A DNA stretch of 64,000 nucleotides. Source: UBA9676 sp963837105. GTDB taxonomy: Bacteria > Actinomycetota > Actinomycetes > Streptosporangiales > Streptosporangiaceae. The notes under the pieces are model-generated. The model searched no databases and had not been told where the DNA came from. It saw only the letters and a program-made list of their open reading frames with translations. Made by a program: the position numbers and the translations under genes. Positions 7,055 through 16,094 of the stretch are shown here, in pieces. How positions within the stretch are numbered: position 1 is the first letter of the stretch; each line of letters starts with the position of its first letter. The stretch is taken from positions 62,001-126,000 of the forward strand of contig CAWIMG010000039.1 of assembly GCA_963837105.1 (NCBI GenBank). The letters are read 5' to 3'.

Positions 7055-9184
7055 TCACCGGCCAGTCAGCAGCGCGGCGATGCGCGCGGCGGCCCGGGCC
7101 GCGCCACCGGGCGGGACCTGCCGGTAGCCCGGCCCGGTGCTGCCTTGCGCCAGCGTTTCCCGCATCGCCGCGGCCAGGTCATCGGCCGAGGTTGTCGCGT
7201 AGTCCATCCGCAGCCCGGCGCGGTAGTGGCTGAGCCGGTGGGTGACGAAGTGCTGCTGTTCCCAGTGGCGGCGCAGCGGGAAGTAGATGAATGGCCGTCC
7301 GGCACCAACCAGTTCCATCGTGGTCGACAGGCCGCCTTGCACGACAGCCGCGTCGGCACACGCCAGGTGCTCGAACAGATCGGGGACGTAGCCGCGCTTG
7401 TCCATGCCTTCGATGTCGGGCAGCAGCCGGGGATCCAGGCGCGGGCCGGTGACCAGGAGCATCTGTGCTTCTGGCACCTGCTTGCGAAGCCGGGCGAACG
7501 CGTCGCAGGTCAGCTCGAGCAGGCTGGCGCCGGCCGTGGTGCCCCCCACCGCCGCCACCAGCAGCGGCTGGTCCCCGGGATAGCCGAGTCGGCGCCGCAG
7601 CCGGGCGCGGTCCCGGTAGGCCGCGGGATCGAACGGGAGGACGTAGGGGACCGAGGAGAACCACCGGCGCGACCATGACCGTATTCCGGGCAGGCCGTCC
7701 CCGAACGGGCAATCGGGCAGTTCGTCGAACGAGCCAATGAACATCGACAGGTCGCGGAGCCGGGGGAAACGCTCCCGCTTTTCGATGGCGTCGGCGTTGT
7801 AGTCCGCGCACAGCCCGGCTTCCCGCGGGTCGGCGGGGTCGGTGGGCAGGAAGCCGATCACGTCGGTCATGAACACATACGGCGCGATCTTCCGCTCCGG
7901 GTTCTCGTGCAGGAAGTAGTCGACCTCCCAGCATTCGTCGCCGACCCAGAGGTCGTAGCTGGTGTCCCTGACCACGTCGTCGAAGAGCAGGTAGTTCGCG
8001 CAGAAGATCTCGTCCATGCGGCGGAACGCGTAGAAGGCGGGCAGATCGTGGTCCGTGGCCTCGGACTCCCAGTGCGCCGACTCCGAGGCCATCTCCGAGC
8101 TCGCCGGGTGAATGACCTCGCCTGCCTCGGCGAGTACGTCGGTCACCGGCGGCTGCGCCCACCAGTGGATCTCCAGGTCCGGCACGCGCTCGCGGACGGC
8201 GCGGGCAATGGCCAGATCCCGCTGGACATGGCCCAGGCCGATCGGGGAGGAGATCCACAGCGCCCGGCGGCGGCGGCCGTGAGTGGCCTGCCAGGGGATC
8301 TGCCCCGGCTTCCTGGGCACCAGCCGGTCGGCGAAGTCGCGGATCGCGTGGTTCACCGCCACCGGATAGCGGACATGCGGCGCGTGCCCGCCGCCCGCTA
8401 TCACGAGCAGGCCGGCGCTGGTCTCCCCGGCGATCCGGCGGGCCCGCCCGGGCGGGACGATCTTGTCCTGGTCGCCGCCGATCACCAGGACCGGGCACGT
8501 CAGGGAACGGCAGAGCTGGACCGCCTCGGCCTCACTCGTGATCTGCTGGGGAGCATCCGCATCGCACAGCATGGTGGCGGCATCGGTTTGCATGCCCCAC
8601 TCCACAAGATCGTCGTATGGCTTGGTGGAGTGCGGCTCGGTGGCGATCTGCGACATGAAGAACTCGACGTATCCCCGCCAGTCCCGCCGCCAGTAGTGCC
8701 TGTTCTCCTTCGCCCACCCCTCGTCAGTGTGGAGGACGTCGTCGAAGGAGTTCTCGTACCGTTCCCAGGGATCCGAGGGCGGAATCGGCAGCGTTGGCGA
8801 GATCGCCACGATGCCGGCCACACGTTCCGGCTCGGCTGCCGCGAACAGCAGCGCCCAGATGAAACCGGTGCAGAACCCGGCGAGCACCGCCCGCTCGGTA
8901 CCGGTCGCGTTGAGTACGGCCCGGATATCGCTGGTGACGACGGCATCGGAGTAGGCGGCTGGGTCCCTGGGCCGGTCGGAAAGGCCGTTGCCGCGCGGGT
9001 CAAACGTGATCACCCGGTAGTACCTGGCAAGAAAGGGCACCTGCATCTTCCAGTGCCTGGAGTCCACGATCGCCCAGGTGGGCAGCAGCAGCAGGGTCTG
9101 CTGACCACTGCCGTGCACCTCGTAGTAGATCCGCGCGCCAGCGTTGGCCACATAACCCGACTCGTCAGGCAGTCGTGCGCGCAT
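7055..9184 (-). CDS. Fusion of an alpha/beta-hydrolase with a GT-B glycosyltransferase
   Basis: 709 residues. Residues 10-290 form an alpha/beta-hydrolase (RIYYEVHGSG, then DPRGNGLSD) whose nucleophile elbow is AGFCTG, placing Cys105 where Ser is usual; acid candidates are in GGDQDK (238-240) and the His is in GGGHAPH (His267). Residues 308-709 form a GT-B domain: N-terminal glycine loop SSPIGLGHVQRDLAIA and a C-terminal donor-binding motif VVQGGLSTTMELVGAGRP, as in MurG/UGT-like enzymes. A Cys nucleophile occurs in dienelactone-hydrolase-like and some regulatory hydrolases. The protein may act on a glycosylated small molecule, or the hydrolase part may be a ligand sensor. It lies between the LuxR-type gene and the NTF2-like gene, all leftward. 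Confidence 0.82.
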   Translation of the reverse strand: MRARLPDESGYVANAGARIYYEVHGSGQQTLLLLPTWAIVDSRHWKMQVPFLARYYRVITFDPRGNGLSDRPRDPAAYSDAVVTSDIRAVLNATGTERAVLAGFCTGFIWALLFAAAEPERVAGIVAISPTLPIPPSDPWERYENSFDDVLHTDEGWAKENRHYWRRDWRGYVEFFMSQIATEPHSTKPYDDLVEWGMQTDAATMLCDADAPQQITSEAEAVQLCRSLTCPVLVIGGDQDKIVPPGRARRIAGETSAGLLVIAGGGHAPHVRYPVAVNHAIRDFADRLVPRKPGQIPWQATHGRRRRALWISSPIGLGHVQRDLAIARAVRERVPDLEIHWWAQPPVTDVLAEAGEVIHPASSEMASESAHWESEATDHDLPAFYAFRRMDEIFCANYLLFDDVVRDTSYDLWVGDECWEVDYFLHENPERKIAPYVFMTDVIGFLPTDPADPREAGLCADYNADAIEKRERFPRLRDLSMFIGSFDELPDCPFGDGLPGIRSWSRRWFSSVPYVLPFDPAAYRDRARLRRRLGYPGDQPLLVAAVGGTTAGASLLELTCDAFARLRKQVPEAQMLLVTGPRLDPRLLPDIEGMDKRGYVPDLFEHLACADAAVVQGGLSTTMELVGAGRPFIYFPLRRHWEQQHFVTHRLSHYRAGLRMDYATTSADDLAAAMRETLAQGSTGPGYRQVPPGGAARAAARIAALLTGR

Positions 9185-9289
9185 CAGTCACCTCTGTTCA
9201 GCGATGCCGGCCGCGGAGCAGACACCCCGGATGTCAGCCGACGGCAATGGGCTGCCACCATCGTCGCCAGCCGGGCCTGGGCAGCGCTA

Positions 9290-11656
9290 TTAGGGAAATC
9301 CATTAGGTTCCGGGGCCGACAGGTGATGCGCCACGGCCCAGGCAGCCACTTCCGCGCGGCTGCGGACGTCCAGCTTGGACATCACATGATGGAGGTGGAC
9401 CTCGGCGGTCTTTTCGGAGATCCCGAGCACCCTGCCGATCTGCCGGTTGGTCCGGCCAGTGGCAACCAGCGTGGCTACCTGCCGTTCGCGCGGGGTGAGC
9501 GGCACCGGCTGAGGGCGGTCCGAGTCACCGGGCGCGGCGCCCGACGCGACTGCCAGCGCGAGATCCGCGGCCCGCTGGGCGGGCATCGTCCGGCCTGCGT
9601 GGATGAGCCGGTCGGCTTCGGAAGGCCCGAGCGCACGCACGAGCACCCGCTCCACTGCCGCGTTCCTTGCCTGCTCGGCGTCGGACGGGCGGGCGGCCAC
9701 CGCGGCTCGCAGCGCCGCGGCCGCGCCGATCAGCCGCGCCGCGGCCTCGTAGTGGGCCTGCTCGCTGGCGACGTAGGCGAGCGCCTCCAGGCACTGGGCA
9801 ACGCCCCTTGAGTCGCTGGCACCGGCATAGCTCTGCAGCGCCTCCGCCAGCAGCGGGCGCGCTTCCGCCAGCCGCCCCTGAGCGCTCAGTGTGGTGCCAA
9901 GCCCCCACGCCGACCATGCCACCGCCCACGGGTAGTCGAGTTCACGGAAGTCCCGCAGGCTCGCCCGGAACAGTTCGGCGGCGTTCTCCAGGTCACCGCG
10001 GTCCCGGGCGAGCAGGCCAAGGTCGTGCCGCGCCCACGCCACGCCCTGCGTGTTGCCCCCGTTGCGGAAACCGGCCTCCGCCCGCTGATGCCAGCCGGCG
10101 GACACCTCCCACTCGCCGCCGGCCCGGGCAACGTGCCCGAGAAAGGCGCAGGCAATCGCCGCGCGGCGCATATCGTCACGTCCCTCGCTGCGCTCAAGCG
10201 CCCGGAGCAGCAAGTCCTGGGCACGGCTTAGGTCACCCGTCGCCCAGGCCAGAACCCCGCCCACGATGAGCACGCCGTCCAGACCAGTCATGGTGGCGCT
10301 GTCGCCATCGGCCGCCTGGCTGTCTTTCCCCTTGGCCAGCGGCAGGACCGCGTCCACCAGCACCTGGCCGGGACCGAGGTCGCCGTGGGTGTAGTGGTGC
10401 CAGCCGAGCGCGGCGGTCAGCGACAACGCCTGAGCGGCCTCCCCCGTGCCCAGGCAGTGATCCAGCGCGGTACTCAGGTCGGCGTGGTGCCAGCCAGCCC
10501 GCAGCACCCAGGCCCGTTCCTCTGGCAGGCCGAGCGCGGCCTCGAACTGTGCCGCCAGGCCCGCGTAGTGTGCCGCATGCCTGGCCCGCGTCGCTCCGGC
10601 TTCGGCATGGGTGGCCAGCTGTTCCGCCGCGAACTCGCGCAGGCTCTCCAGCATGGCGAACTCGGCGGTCTGCCCGTCACCGGGCAGACGCCGGATCAGG
10701 CTCTTCTCCAGCAGCGACTCAACGGCAGCGAGCACCTCGCCGGCAGCTGTGCCGCACACGCTGGCGGCGTCCGCGAGCGTCCACGCGCCGGCGAACACCG
10801 ACAGCCGGCGGAACATCGCCTGCTCGCTGGGGTCGAGCAGGTCATAGCTCCAGGCGATGGCGCTGCGCAGCGCCCGCTGCCGGGGCGGCACGTCCTGGGT
10901 ACTTCCAGCCAGTACCTCCATCCTGCTGCCCAGCCGGTTCAGCAGCTCCCCGGGCGTCAGGACCTTCAGCCGGGCCGCGGCCAGCTCAATCGCCAGCGGC
11001 AGGCCCTCCAGCCGGATGCACGCCCTCGCCAGCCAGGGGGCGTTGGCCGACGTCAGATCAAAGCCCGGGCTGGTCCGCCGGGCACGGTCCAGCAGCAGCG
11101 CGACGGACGGGTTCGCCTCCAGGCCACCGAGGTCCGCCACATCCGCCGATGCGGGCATGGCGAGCGGCGGCACCGGGAACTCCAGCTCGGCTGACAGCCG
11201 GAGCCGCTCCCGGCTGGTGGCGAGCACCCGCAGCCGGGGACAGGCCGACAGCACCTGGCCGACGTCGGGAGCCGCGGCCAGCAGGTGCTCACAGTTGTCC
11301 AGGACCACGAGCCGCTCCTCGTTGCCCACAGCCGCGGCCAGCTGGCTGATCACGTCCGTCCCGGCGCGCGGCTCCACGCCCATAGCCTGGGACAGCTCCG
11401 CAATCACCAGCGCCGGGTCCCGGACCGGCGCCAGATCCACGAACACCGCGGCGCATCCGCTGCGCTCGCCGAAGGCCGCCGCACAGGCGACGGCGAGGCG
11501 GGTCTTGCCGATACCCGGCGGCCCGGTGAGGGTAACCAGCCGGGCCTGGGGGCGTGCGAGCATCGCGGACACGGCCGCCAGTTCGTCGGCCCGGCCGACA
11601 GACAAGTCAGCAGGCAGCGGCAGGCTGCCGCGCGATAGCGGCCTCGCGTCCCGCAT
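9290..11656 (-). CDS. LuxR-family STAND ATPase transcriptional regulator
   Basis: 788 residues. Residues 20-300 are an NB-ARC-like ATPase with Walker A GPPGIGKT (45-52), a Walker B-like LVVLDNCEH and an LATSRERL sensor motif. The middle (about 350-700) is helical-repeat, TPR-like sequence rich in Ala and Leu. The last 70 residues are a LuxR-type HTH (LTPRERQVATLVATGRTNRQ, then IGRVLGISEKTAEVHLHHVM). Such regulators bind DNA after ATP-dependent assembly triggered by an unknown inducer or partner. It lies 105 bp upstream of the hydrolase-glycosyltransferase gene on the same strand, so it may control that three-gene unit. The inducer is not predictable. Confidence 0.9.
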   Translation of the reverse strand: MRDARPLSRGSLPLPADLSVGRADELAAVSAMLARPQARLVTLTGPPGIGKTRLAVACAAAFGERSGCAAVFVDLAPVRDPALVIAELSQAMGVEPRAGTDVISQLAAAVGNEERLVVLDNCEHLLAAAPDVGQVLSACPRLRVLATSRERLRLSAELEFPVPPLAMPASADVADLGGLEANPSVALLLDRARRTSPGFDLTSANAPWLARACIRLEGLPLAIELAAARLKVLTPGELLNRLGSRMEVLAGSTQDVPPRQRALRSAIAWSYDLLDPSEQAMFRRLSVFAGAWTLADAASVCGTAAGEVLAAVESLLEKSLIRRLPGDGQTAEFAMLESLREFAAEQLATHAEAGATRARHAAHYAGLAAQFEAALGLPEERAWVLRAGWHHADLSTALDHCLGTGEAAQALSLTAALGWHHYTHGDLGPGQVLVDAVLPLAKGKDSQAADGDSATMTGLDGVLIVGGVLAWATGDLSRAQDLLLRALERSEGRDDMRRAAIACAFLGHVARAGGEWEVSAGWHQRAEAGFRNGGNTQGVAWARHDLGLLARDRGDLENAAELFRASLRDFRELDYPWAVAWSAWGLGTTLSAQGRLAEARPLLAEALQSYAGASDSRGVAQCLEALAYVASEQAHYEAAARLIGAAAALRAAVAARPSDAEQARNAAVERVLVRALGPSEADRLIHAGRTMPAQRAADLALAVASGAAPGDSDRPQPVPLTPRERQVATLVATGRTNRQIGRVLGISEKTAEVHLHHVMSKLDVRSRAEVAAWAVAHHLSAPEPNGFP

Positions 11657-11772
11657 CTGACCGCCCGGTCATGTCTCATGCGCCCCAGCCAGGGGCCATA
11701 CCCCGAGCATACGAATGGCCAGCCTGACTTACGCGGTCGCGTCCTGAAACGGCCAGGAGGTATGAATGCCCC

Positions 11773-12094
11773 GTGGTGACGTGTCCGCAGTGCGGTGCGT
11801 TCCGGGAGGACGGCGACCGGTTCTGCGAAGACTGCGGCGCTCCTTTGGGGCATTGCCCCTCATGTGGTGAGCCGGTCACCCCGGGAAAGCCATTCTGCCG
11901 CTCGTGCGGGCCACTCCCTACCACCTCGCCACGGCCTACTCGACCACGCCGAGCACCTGCAACGCGTGGGCGACGACGAGGCGGCCGGAACCGCCATCGC
12001 CGAGGCCCGCGACATCGCCGACCTCCTGCGCTGCCAGCCACTGCTGGACCGCGCCGCACAGTTGACGCCGGCCCGGCGACCCGCCCAGGCCTAG
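11773..12094 (+). pseudogene. Relic of a zinc-ribbon class III cyclase/ATPase gene, only the two ends left
   Basis: An AGGAGG site precedes GTG at 11773. The first 46 residues form two zinc ribbons (CPQCGAF, CEDCGAPL, CPSCGEPV, CRSCG), as at the N-terminus of STAND cyclases such as the one at 26591. After about 11915 a one-base shift leads into HAEHLQRVGDDEAAGTAIAE and ARDIADLLRCQPLLDRAAQL, the typical C-terminal end of the same long protein family, and a stop at 12094. Roughly 3 kb of cyclase, ATPase and TPR sequence is missing, so an internal deletion is the simplest explanation. A functional short zinc-ribbon protein cannot be fully excluded. Confidence 0.7.
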
Positions 12095-12155
12095 CTCTCA
12101 TGGGCTGGCCCGGCCCCGGGCCCCTCGGCCCTGCTTTCCGCCGTGGCTGGCGGGG

Positions 12156-13163
12156 TCAGACGGCCCGGCGGCGGACCAGCCAGACGGTAGCGGCGATGAG
12201 CAGCACTGACAGCACGAGCAGCCAGCCGCCTTCGATCCACTGGAAGGGCCAGAACCGGCTGCCGGGCTGATAGCTGGCCCACCACGTGTAGCCATGCTGG
12301 GAGAGGCACTGTGCGGGCGAGAGGCTCACCTGTATGCGGGGAGGGCAGAAGTGCTGGACGGCGTTGACTATCTGGGAGCCCCGGGCGGGGAACGCGAACT
12401 TGCCGCCCTTGGTGTACCACTGGCTCACGATCCACGCGGAATCGGGCAGGTTCAGTTTGCTGGTGAGCAGCGGTGTCATGTAGTGCTGGCGCAGGTACAG
12501 CGCGGTCGCGGCGGCGAGCCCGGCGTAGACGGCCAGGGTGGCGGCGATCGCGGGGACGACGCGGCGGATGAGCATCCCGGCCAGGGCGCCGATCGCGAAG
12601 GCGGCCAGGGTCCAGGCGGGGAACGCGACCTCGCCCAAGTCGAACACGCGGGTGGAGAGCGGGATCGCGTAGCCCGCGGCGGCGAACGGCTGGTCGTACC
12701 AGGAAAACAGCACGCCAAACGCGGCAGCCGCTGCTGTCACCGCGACCGCCAGCAGCACCAGCTTGCCGAGGGTCCAGCGCCGCCGGCCGATGCCCTGGGT
12801 CCAGGTGTACCGGAAGGTGCCGGTCTCCAGTTCCCGGGCCAGCACCGGCGCCCCGGTGAACGCCCCGATCAGTGCCGGCACCACCTGCAGAAAGATGCTG
12901 ACGATAATCGCAGTGATGCCGTATCTGCCGGTGAAGGTAATGGCGCAGTTGAGCGAGCCTGTGGAGTGGCAGGCGGTGGCGTAGACGTGGTGCATCTGGA
13001 GGCCGGTGAGCCACAGGTACACAGCCAGCGCGCCCAGCAGCGCGGCCACGCCGGCCAGCGCGGCACGGTGCTGCCGCCAGGTGACCCAGGACATCCGCCG
13101 CCACGGCACCGGCCGCAGGCGGGCGTCGTGCTTCGGGCGGGCGGGCATGGTCAGTGCGGTCAT
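12156..13163 (-). CDS. ABC-transporter permease subunit
   Basis: 335 residues with about six membrane segments (for example GVAALLGALAVYLWLTGL, AIIVSIFLQVVPALIGAFTG, LVLLAVAVTAAAAAFGVLF, and a last one, LLVLSVLLIAATVWLV, ending RRRAV). The fold matches ABC-2-type permeases that pair with a single ATPase; the PVLARELETGTFRYTWTQGI motif after the second helix is typical of this actinobacterial subgroup. A long extracellular stretch (about 215-300) separates the last two helices. Its start overlaps the ATPase stop by 4 bp (ATGA), so the two are translationally coupled. Substrate unknown; antibiotics or lipids are common for this class. Confidence 0.85.
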   Translation of the reverse strand: MTALTMPARPKHDARLRPVPWRRMSWVTWRQHRAALAGVAALLGALAVYLWLTGLQMHHVYATACHSTGSLNCAITFTGRYGITAIIVSIFLQVVPALIGAFTGAPVLARELETGTFRYTWTQGIGRRRWTLGKLVLLAVAVTAAAAAFGVLFSWYDQPFAAAGYAIPLSTRVFDLGEVAFPAWTLAAFAIGALAGMLIRRVVPAIAATLAVYAGLAAATALYLRQHYMTPLLTSKLNLPDSAWIVSQWYTKGGKFAFPARGSQIVNAVQHFCPPRIQVSLSPAQCLSQHGYTWWASYQPGSRFWPFQWIEGGWLLVLSVLLIAATVWLVRRRAV

Positions 13164-14077
13164 TGCGTCACCTCGGACAGTTCGGCGTCCCGGCTGCGGG
13201 CCGGGCCGGGCAGTGCCGCGGCGCCGGGCTCGCGCAGGTAGGCCAGGGCGACTTCTTCCAGGCCTACCGGGTGGGCCTCCCAGCCCGGTGGGACCGGATC
13301 GTCCGCGGTGGCCCGGACCAGCAGGTGGGCCTGCGCCCCGGCGCGGCGAACGTGCACTACCGGCCGTTCGGAATATCTATCGGCCCCGGCGGCCGGGCCG
13401 GTCAGCACGCGGTGGCTGGCGAGCAGGCCGTCGACCTCCCCGGCTACCTGCACGTGGCCACGCGACAGCAGGATGAGGTAGTCAGCCACCCGCTCCAGTT
13501 CGGCCAGCGCGTGCGAGGACAGCACCACCGACACGCCGTCCTCGGCCGCCGCCGCCAGCACCGTGGCCATGAAGTCATGCCGGGCCACCGGGTCGAGCAT
13601 CGCCACCGGCTCATCCAGCACCAGCAGCCGCGGCCGGCGGGCCAGCGCCAGGGTCAGCGCGAGCTGCGCCCGCTGGCCGCCAGACAGCTTCCCGGCTCTC
13701 CGGCCCAGCGGGAGGCCCAGCTCGTCCAGCCGGGCCTCCGCGTAGCGCTGGTCAAAACGCCGGTTCAGGTTGCGGGTGAGGTGCAGCATGTCCGCGGCCG
13801 ACAGGTTCTTGTACAACGGCGTGTCCTGGGCTACGAACGCGATACCGTCCAGCGCAGCCGGGGACCCGGGCGGCGGACCGCCGAGCACGGTGATGCTGCC
13901 CGCGCTTGGCTCCGCCAGGCCGACCGCCAGGTTCAGCAGCGTGGTCTTGCCGGCGCCGTTCGGGCCGACCAGCGCAGCCACGTGCCCGGCCGGGATCGCC
14001 AGCGTGCACTCGCGCAGCGCCCAGGTGCTGCCGTACCGCTTGCCCAGACCGCAGGCCTCGATGACGTTCATGCTCAT
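13160..14077 (-). CDS. ABC-transporter ATP-binding protein
   Basis: 305 residues. Walker A GPNGAGKT (38-45), Q-loop region VAQDTPLY, signature LSGGQ (131-135), Walker B LLVLDEP (151-157) and H-loop SSHALAE are all intact. It powers the permease encoded immediately downstream with a 4-bp overlap. The gene also overlaps the 3' end of the GntR gene by 4 bp, making a GntR-ATPase-permease operon like the YtrA-type systems in which the GntR protein represses its own transporter until an envelope-stress signal arrives. Function as an exporter is inferred from the architecture. Confidence 0.92.
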   Translation of the reverse strand: MSMNVIEACGLGKRYGSTWALRECTLAIPAGHVAALVGPNGAGKTTLLNLAVGLAEPSAGSITVLGGPPPGSPAALDGIAFVAQDTPLYKNLSAADMLHLTRNLNRRFDQRYAEARLDELGLPLGRRAGKLSGGQRAQLALTLALARRPRLLVLDEPVAMLDPVARHDFMATVLAAAAEDGVSVVLSSHALAELERVADYLILLSRGHVQVAGEVDGLLASHRVLTGPAAGADRYSERPVVHVRRAGAQAHLLVRATADDPVPPGWEAHPVGLEEVALAYLREPGAAALPGPARSRDAELSEVTQ

Positions 14078-14621
14078 GCGACGCCCTCCTTTCCGCTGCT
14101 CGCCGCGCCGCCGCGGGTGCGCGACCCGCCGTGGCGCTCGTAGAAATCACGCAGCGCGCTGGTGAACAGCGCGACCATCCCGTCCTCATCCAGCCCAGCC
14201 CCGTCCGCGGCGCTCAGCCAGCCCGACAGGGAGCGGCGGAGCGCGGTCAGTTCCGGGAGCGCGACCTGGCTCAGCGTGGCCTGGACGAACGTGCCCTGGC
14301 CCGGCCGCCGGCTGCCAGGCCCTTGACCTCCAGGTCACGGTAGGCCTTGAGCACCGTGTTCGGGTTGATCGCCAGCTCGGCGACCACGTCCCTGACCTTC
14401 GGCAGCTGGTCGCCCGGCTTGAGGTAGCCCAGCCGCAGCGCGTGCTCCACCTGGTGCACAAGCTGCAGGTACGTCGGCACGCCCGAGGCCGCATCCAGCC
14501 GGAACTCGATCGGCGACGCGGCCGCGGCCCGCCCGGATGGGGCCGTGCCCCGATCCCCGCCGCCAGCGCCCGCCGGGGAGACGCCGGCCCGGCTCTTCCC
14601 GATACCTTTATCTATAGACAT
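14074..14621 (-). pseudogene. YtrA-like GntR regulator with a single-base frameshift
   Basis: ATG at 14621 starts a protein with an intact GntR winged helix (IEFRLDAASGVPTYLQLVHQ, then DQLPKVRDVVAELAINPNTV and LKAYRDLEVKGLA). Near 14305-14320 the frame breaks: the expected AAGxxGQGTFVQ appears only after a one-base shift, followed by ATLSQVALPELTALRRSLSG and a C-terminus whose TGA overlaps the ABC ATPase ATG by 4 bp (ATGA). The preserved overlap and the coherent downstream reading frame suggest a recent mutation or sequencing error rather than old decay. If real, the transporter may be constitutively expressed. The gene starts within an AT-rich TCTATAGA palindrome just upstream, a plausible promoter or operator. 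Confidence 0.75.
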
Positions 14622-14689
14622 AGGACAAAGTTACAGCGGTAGCCACCGCTGTCAAGCGCGGCCAGCCGCAGGCAGTGGGGCCAGGTGCG

Positions 14690-15424
14690 TCAGTCAGCCC
14701 TTGCCGGGAGCTGCGGCGTCTGCGACGAGCTGGCGGCCTCGGCCTTCATCGCGGCTAGCTCCTTGTCCACCTGGGCATTCCGGCCGGCCTCGTCCAGATC
14801 CTGCTCGATGTCGTCGGTGTTGCCGCCGACGTCCTCCAGCACGCCGGACTGCAGCAGCTCGTCCATCGCGCCCGCGCGGGCCTGCATGGCCTCGATCTTG
14901 TCCATGGAGCGCTGCAGCTCGGCGCCGGTATCCCCGGACGAGCCGGATGTCCCGGTCGCGGTCTCGCTCACCGCGGTCTGCGCCCGCGCCACCTGGTACT
15001 GCGCCTTCAGCACTTCCTTCTGGCTGCGGAACTTGTTCACCCGGTCCTGCAGCGCGCTCAGCGCCTGCTCCATCTTCTGCTGCTGCACACTCAGCTCGTC
15101 GCGCTGCTCGTCGAAGCCAGCGATCTGCTGCTGCGCGGCCGCCTTGCGGTTCAGCGCCTCCCGGGCCAGGTCCTCCTTCCCCTGCGCGAGCGCTGCCCTG
15201 GCCGCGTCGTCCAGGTGCTCCACGGTGTGCTGAAGCTGCTGCTCCTGCAGCTCGATGTGCTTCCGGGACGCGGCGATGCTGACCAGCGCCTGCTTGACCT
15301 TGGTGATCTGGTCGAGCATGTCCTCATAGGAGAGATCGAGCATCTCATCCGGCCGCTCGGCGGCGTCGAGTGCCTTGTTGGCCTTGGCCCTGACGATGTC
15401 GTGGGCCCGCTGGAAAAGGGACAT
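14690..15424 (-). CDS. pspA: PspA/IM30 (ESCRT-III-like) membrane-stress protein
   Basis: ATG at 15424 gives 244 residues starting MSLFQRAHDIVRAKANKALD, the standard PspA N-terminal amphipathic helix. It is followed by DMLDQ and long coiled-coil helices (about 25-180) rich in Gln, Lys and Ala with almost no Pro or Gly, then a Ser/Gly linker and a helical tail. PspA binds and remodels stressed membranes and belongs to the ESCRT-III fold. The open frame runs on upstream to 16402, but that part is antisense to the MFS gene and is not coding. The neighbouring ABC/GntR operon is on the same strand 67 bp upstream of its stop region but appears to be a separate transcript. Confidence 0.9.
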   Translation of the reverse strand: MSLFQRAHDIVRAKANKALDAAERPDEMLDLSYEDMLDQITKVKQALVSIAASRKHIELQEQQLQHTVEHLDDAARAALAQGKEDLAREALNRKAAAQQQIAGFDEQRDELSVQQQKMEQALSALQDRVNKFRSQKEVLKAQYQVARAQTAVSETATGTSGSSGDTGAELQRSMDKIEAMQARAGAMDELLQSGVLEDVGGNTDDIEQDLDEAGRNAQVDKELAAMKAEAASSSQTPQLPARAD

Positions 15425-15729
15425 GACGGCCTGCTTCCTGTCGGGGAAGGCCTGCAGCTGCCTGCCAGCCTCCACGCTACGCCGGCCGGCACCTGGGTCG
15501 CGCTGGCCAGCGGCCAGGGAGCAGGGCGCGCGCCCCGTTGCGGCTGCCGGTCCGGATTTCTGGCCTGTTGAGGTAGTTGTGGGCGGGATGCCATCATCAG
15601 GCCATGCAGCTGCCGGATGCGAACGGCCTGCGCTGCCCGCATCCGCGCAGCGCTCGGTGGTCGCGCCGTCCGGGTCGAGCACGTTGGGCCCGGCCGGCCT
15701 CACCCCTGCATAACTACGGATAGGGGCCG

Positions 15730-15780
15730 ACGGTGACAGTCCCCAGCTCAGAGCAATCGGTGCCTGCAGACGATGGGTGA
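15730..15780 (+). pseudogene. C-terminal tail of a cyclase gene, overlapping the MFS start
   Basis: In the frame ending at TGA 15778-15780 the sequence reads TVTVPSSEQSVPADDG, closely matching MVTAPSTEESVPADDG at the end of the complete cyclase gene at 30043. The same ATGGGTGA overlap with the MFS start is kept. The rest of the cyclase is missing: a TAG stop lies at 15721-15723 and no cyclase sequence is seen between it and pspA. This shows that the MFS gene once followed a cyclase gene here too. Confidence 0.65.
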
Positions 15781-16094
15781 GAAGACGGTCCGGGCGTATC
15801 GAGACGTCCTGGCTGTCCCTGGCGCCCGCGCACTGATTGGGGCTGTCGCCGCTTCGCAAGTCGGCAACTGGCTGTACAGCGCCGCGCTGCTCGGATACGT
15901 GTATGGCGCGACGCGCTCGGCCGGCTGGGTGGGTGCCGCGACGATCTGCCGGTTTCTCCCGCTTGTGCTGCTTGGCCCATTCGGGGGGGCCGTCGCTGAC
16001 CGCTTTCCACGGCGCACCATCTTGCTGGCCGGTGACGCGCTGCGCATGCTGCTCATGACTGCCCTGGCTGCGACGGTCGCAAGCGCGGGCCCCG
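15755..16094 (+). repeat. 340-bp direct repeat, copy A (partner at 30018-30357)
   Basis: The two copies align with no gaps at a constant offset of 14263 and differ by eye at one base (T at 15814, C at 30077). The repeat covers the last codons of the cyclase and the first 107 codons of the MFS gene. Upstream of it the loci are still homologous but clearly diverged over about 25 bp; downstream they are unrelated. This abrupt change in identity suggests gene conversion or recent recombination. Confidence 0.93.

Noticed and set aside
7907..9811. Long rightward open frame opposite the hydrolase-glycosyltransferase gene
   Set aside because: Antisense shadow of a conserved gene in high-GC DNA; no domain and an Arg/Gly/Pro-rich composition.
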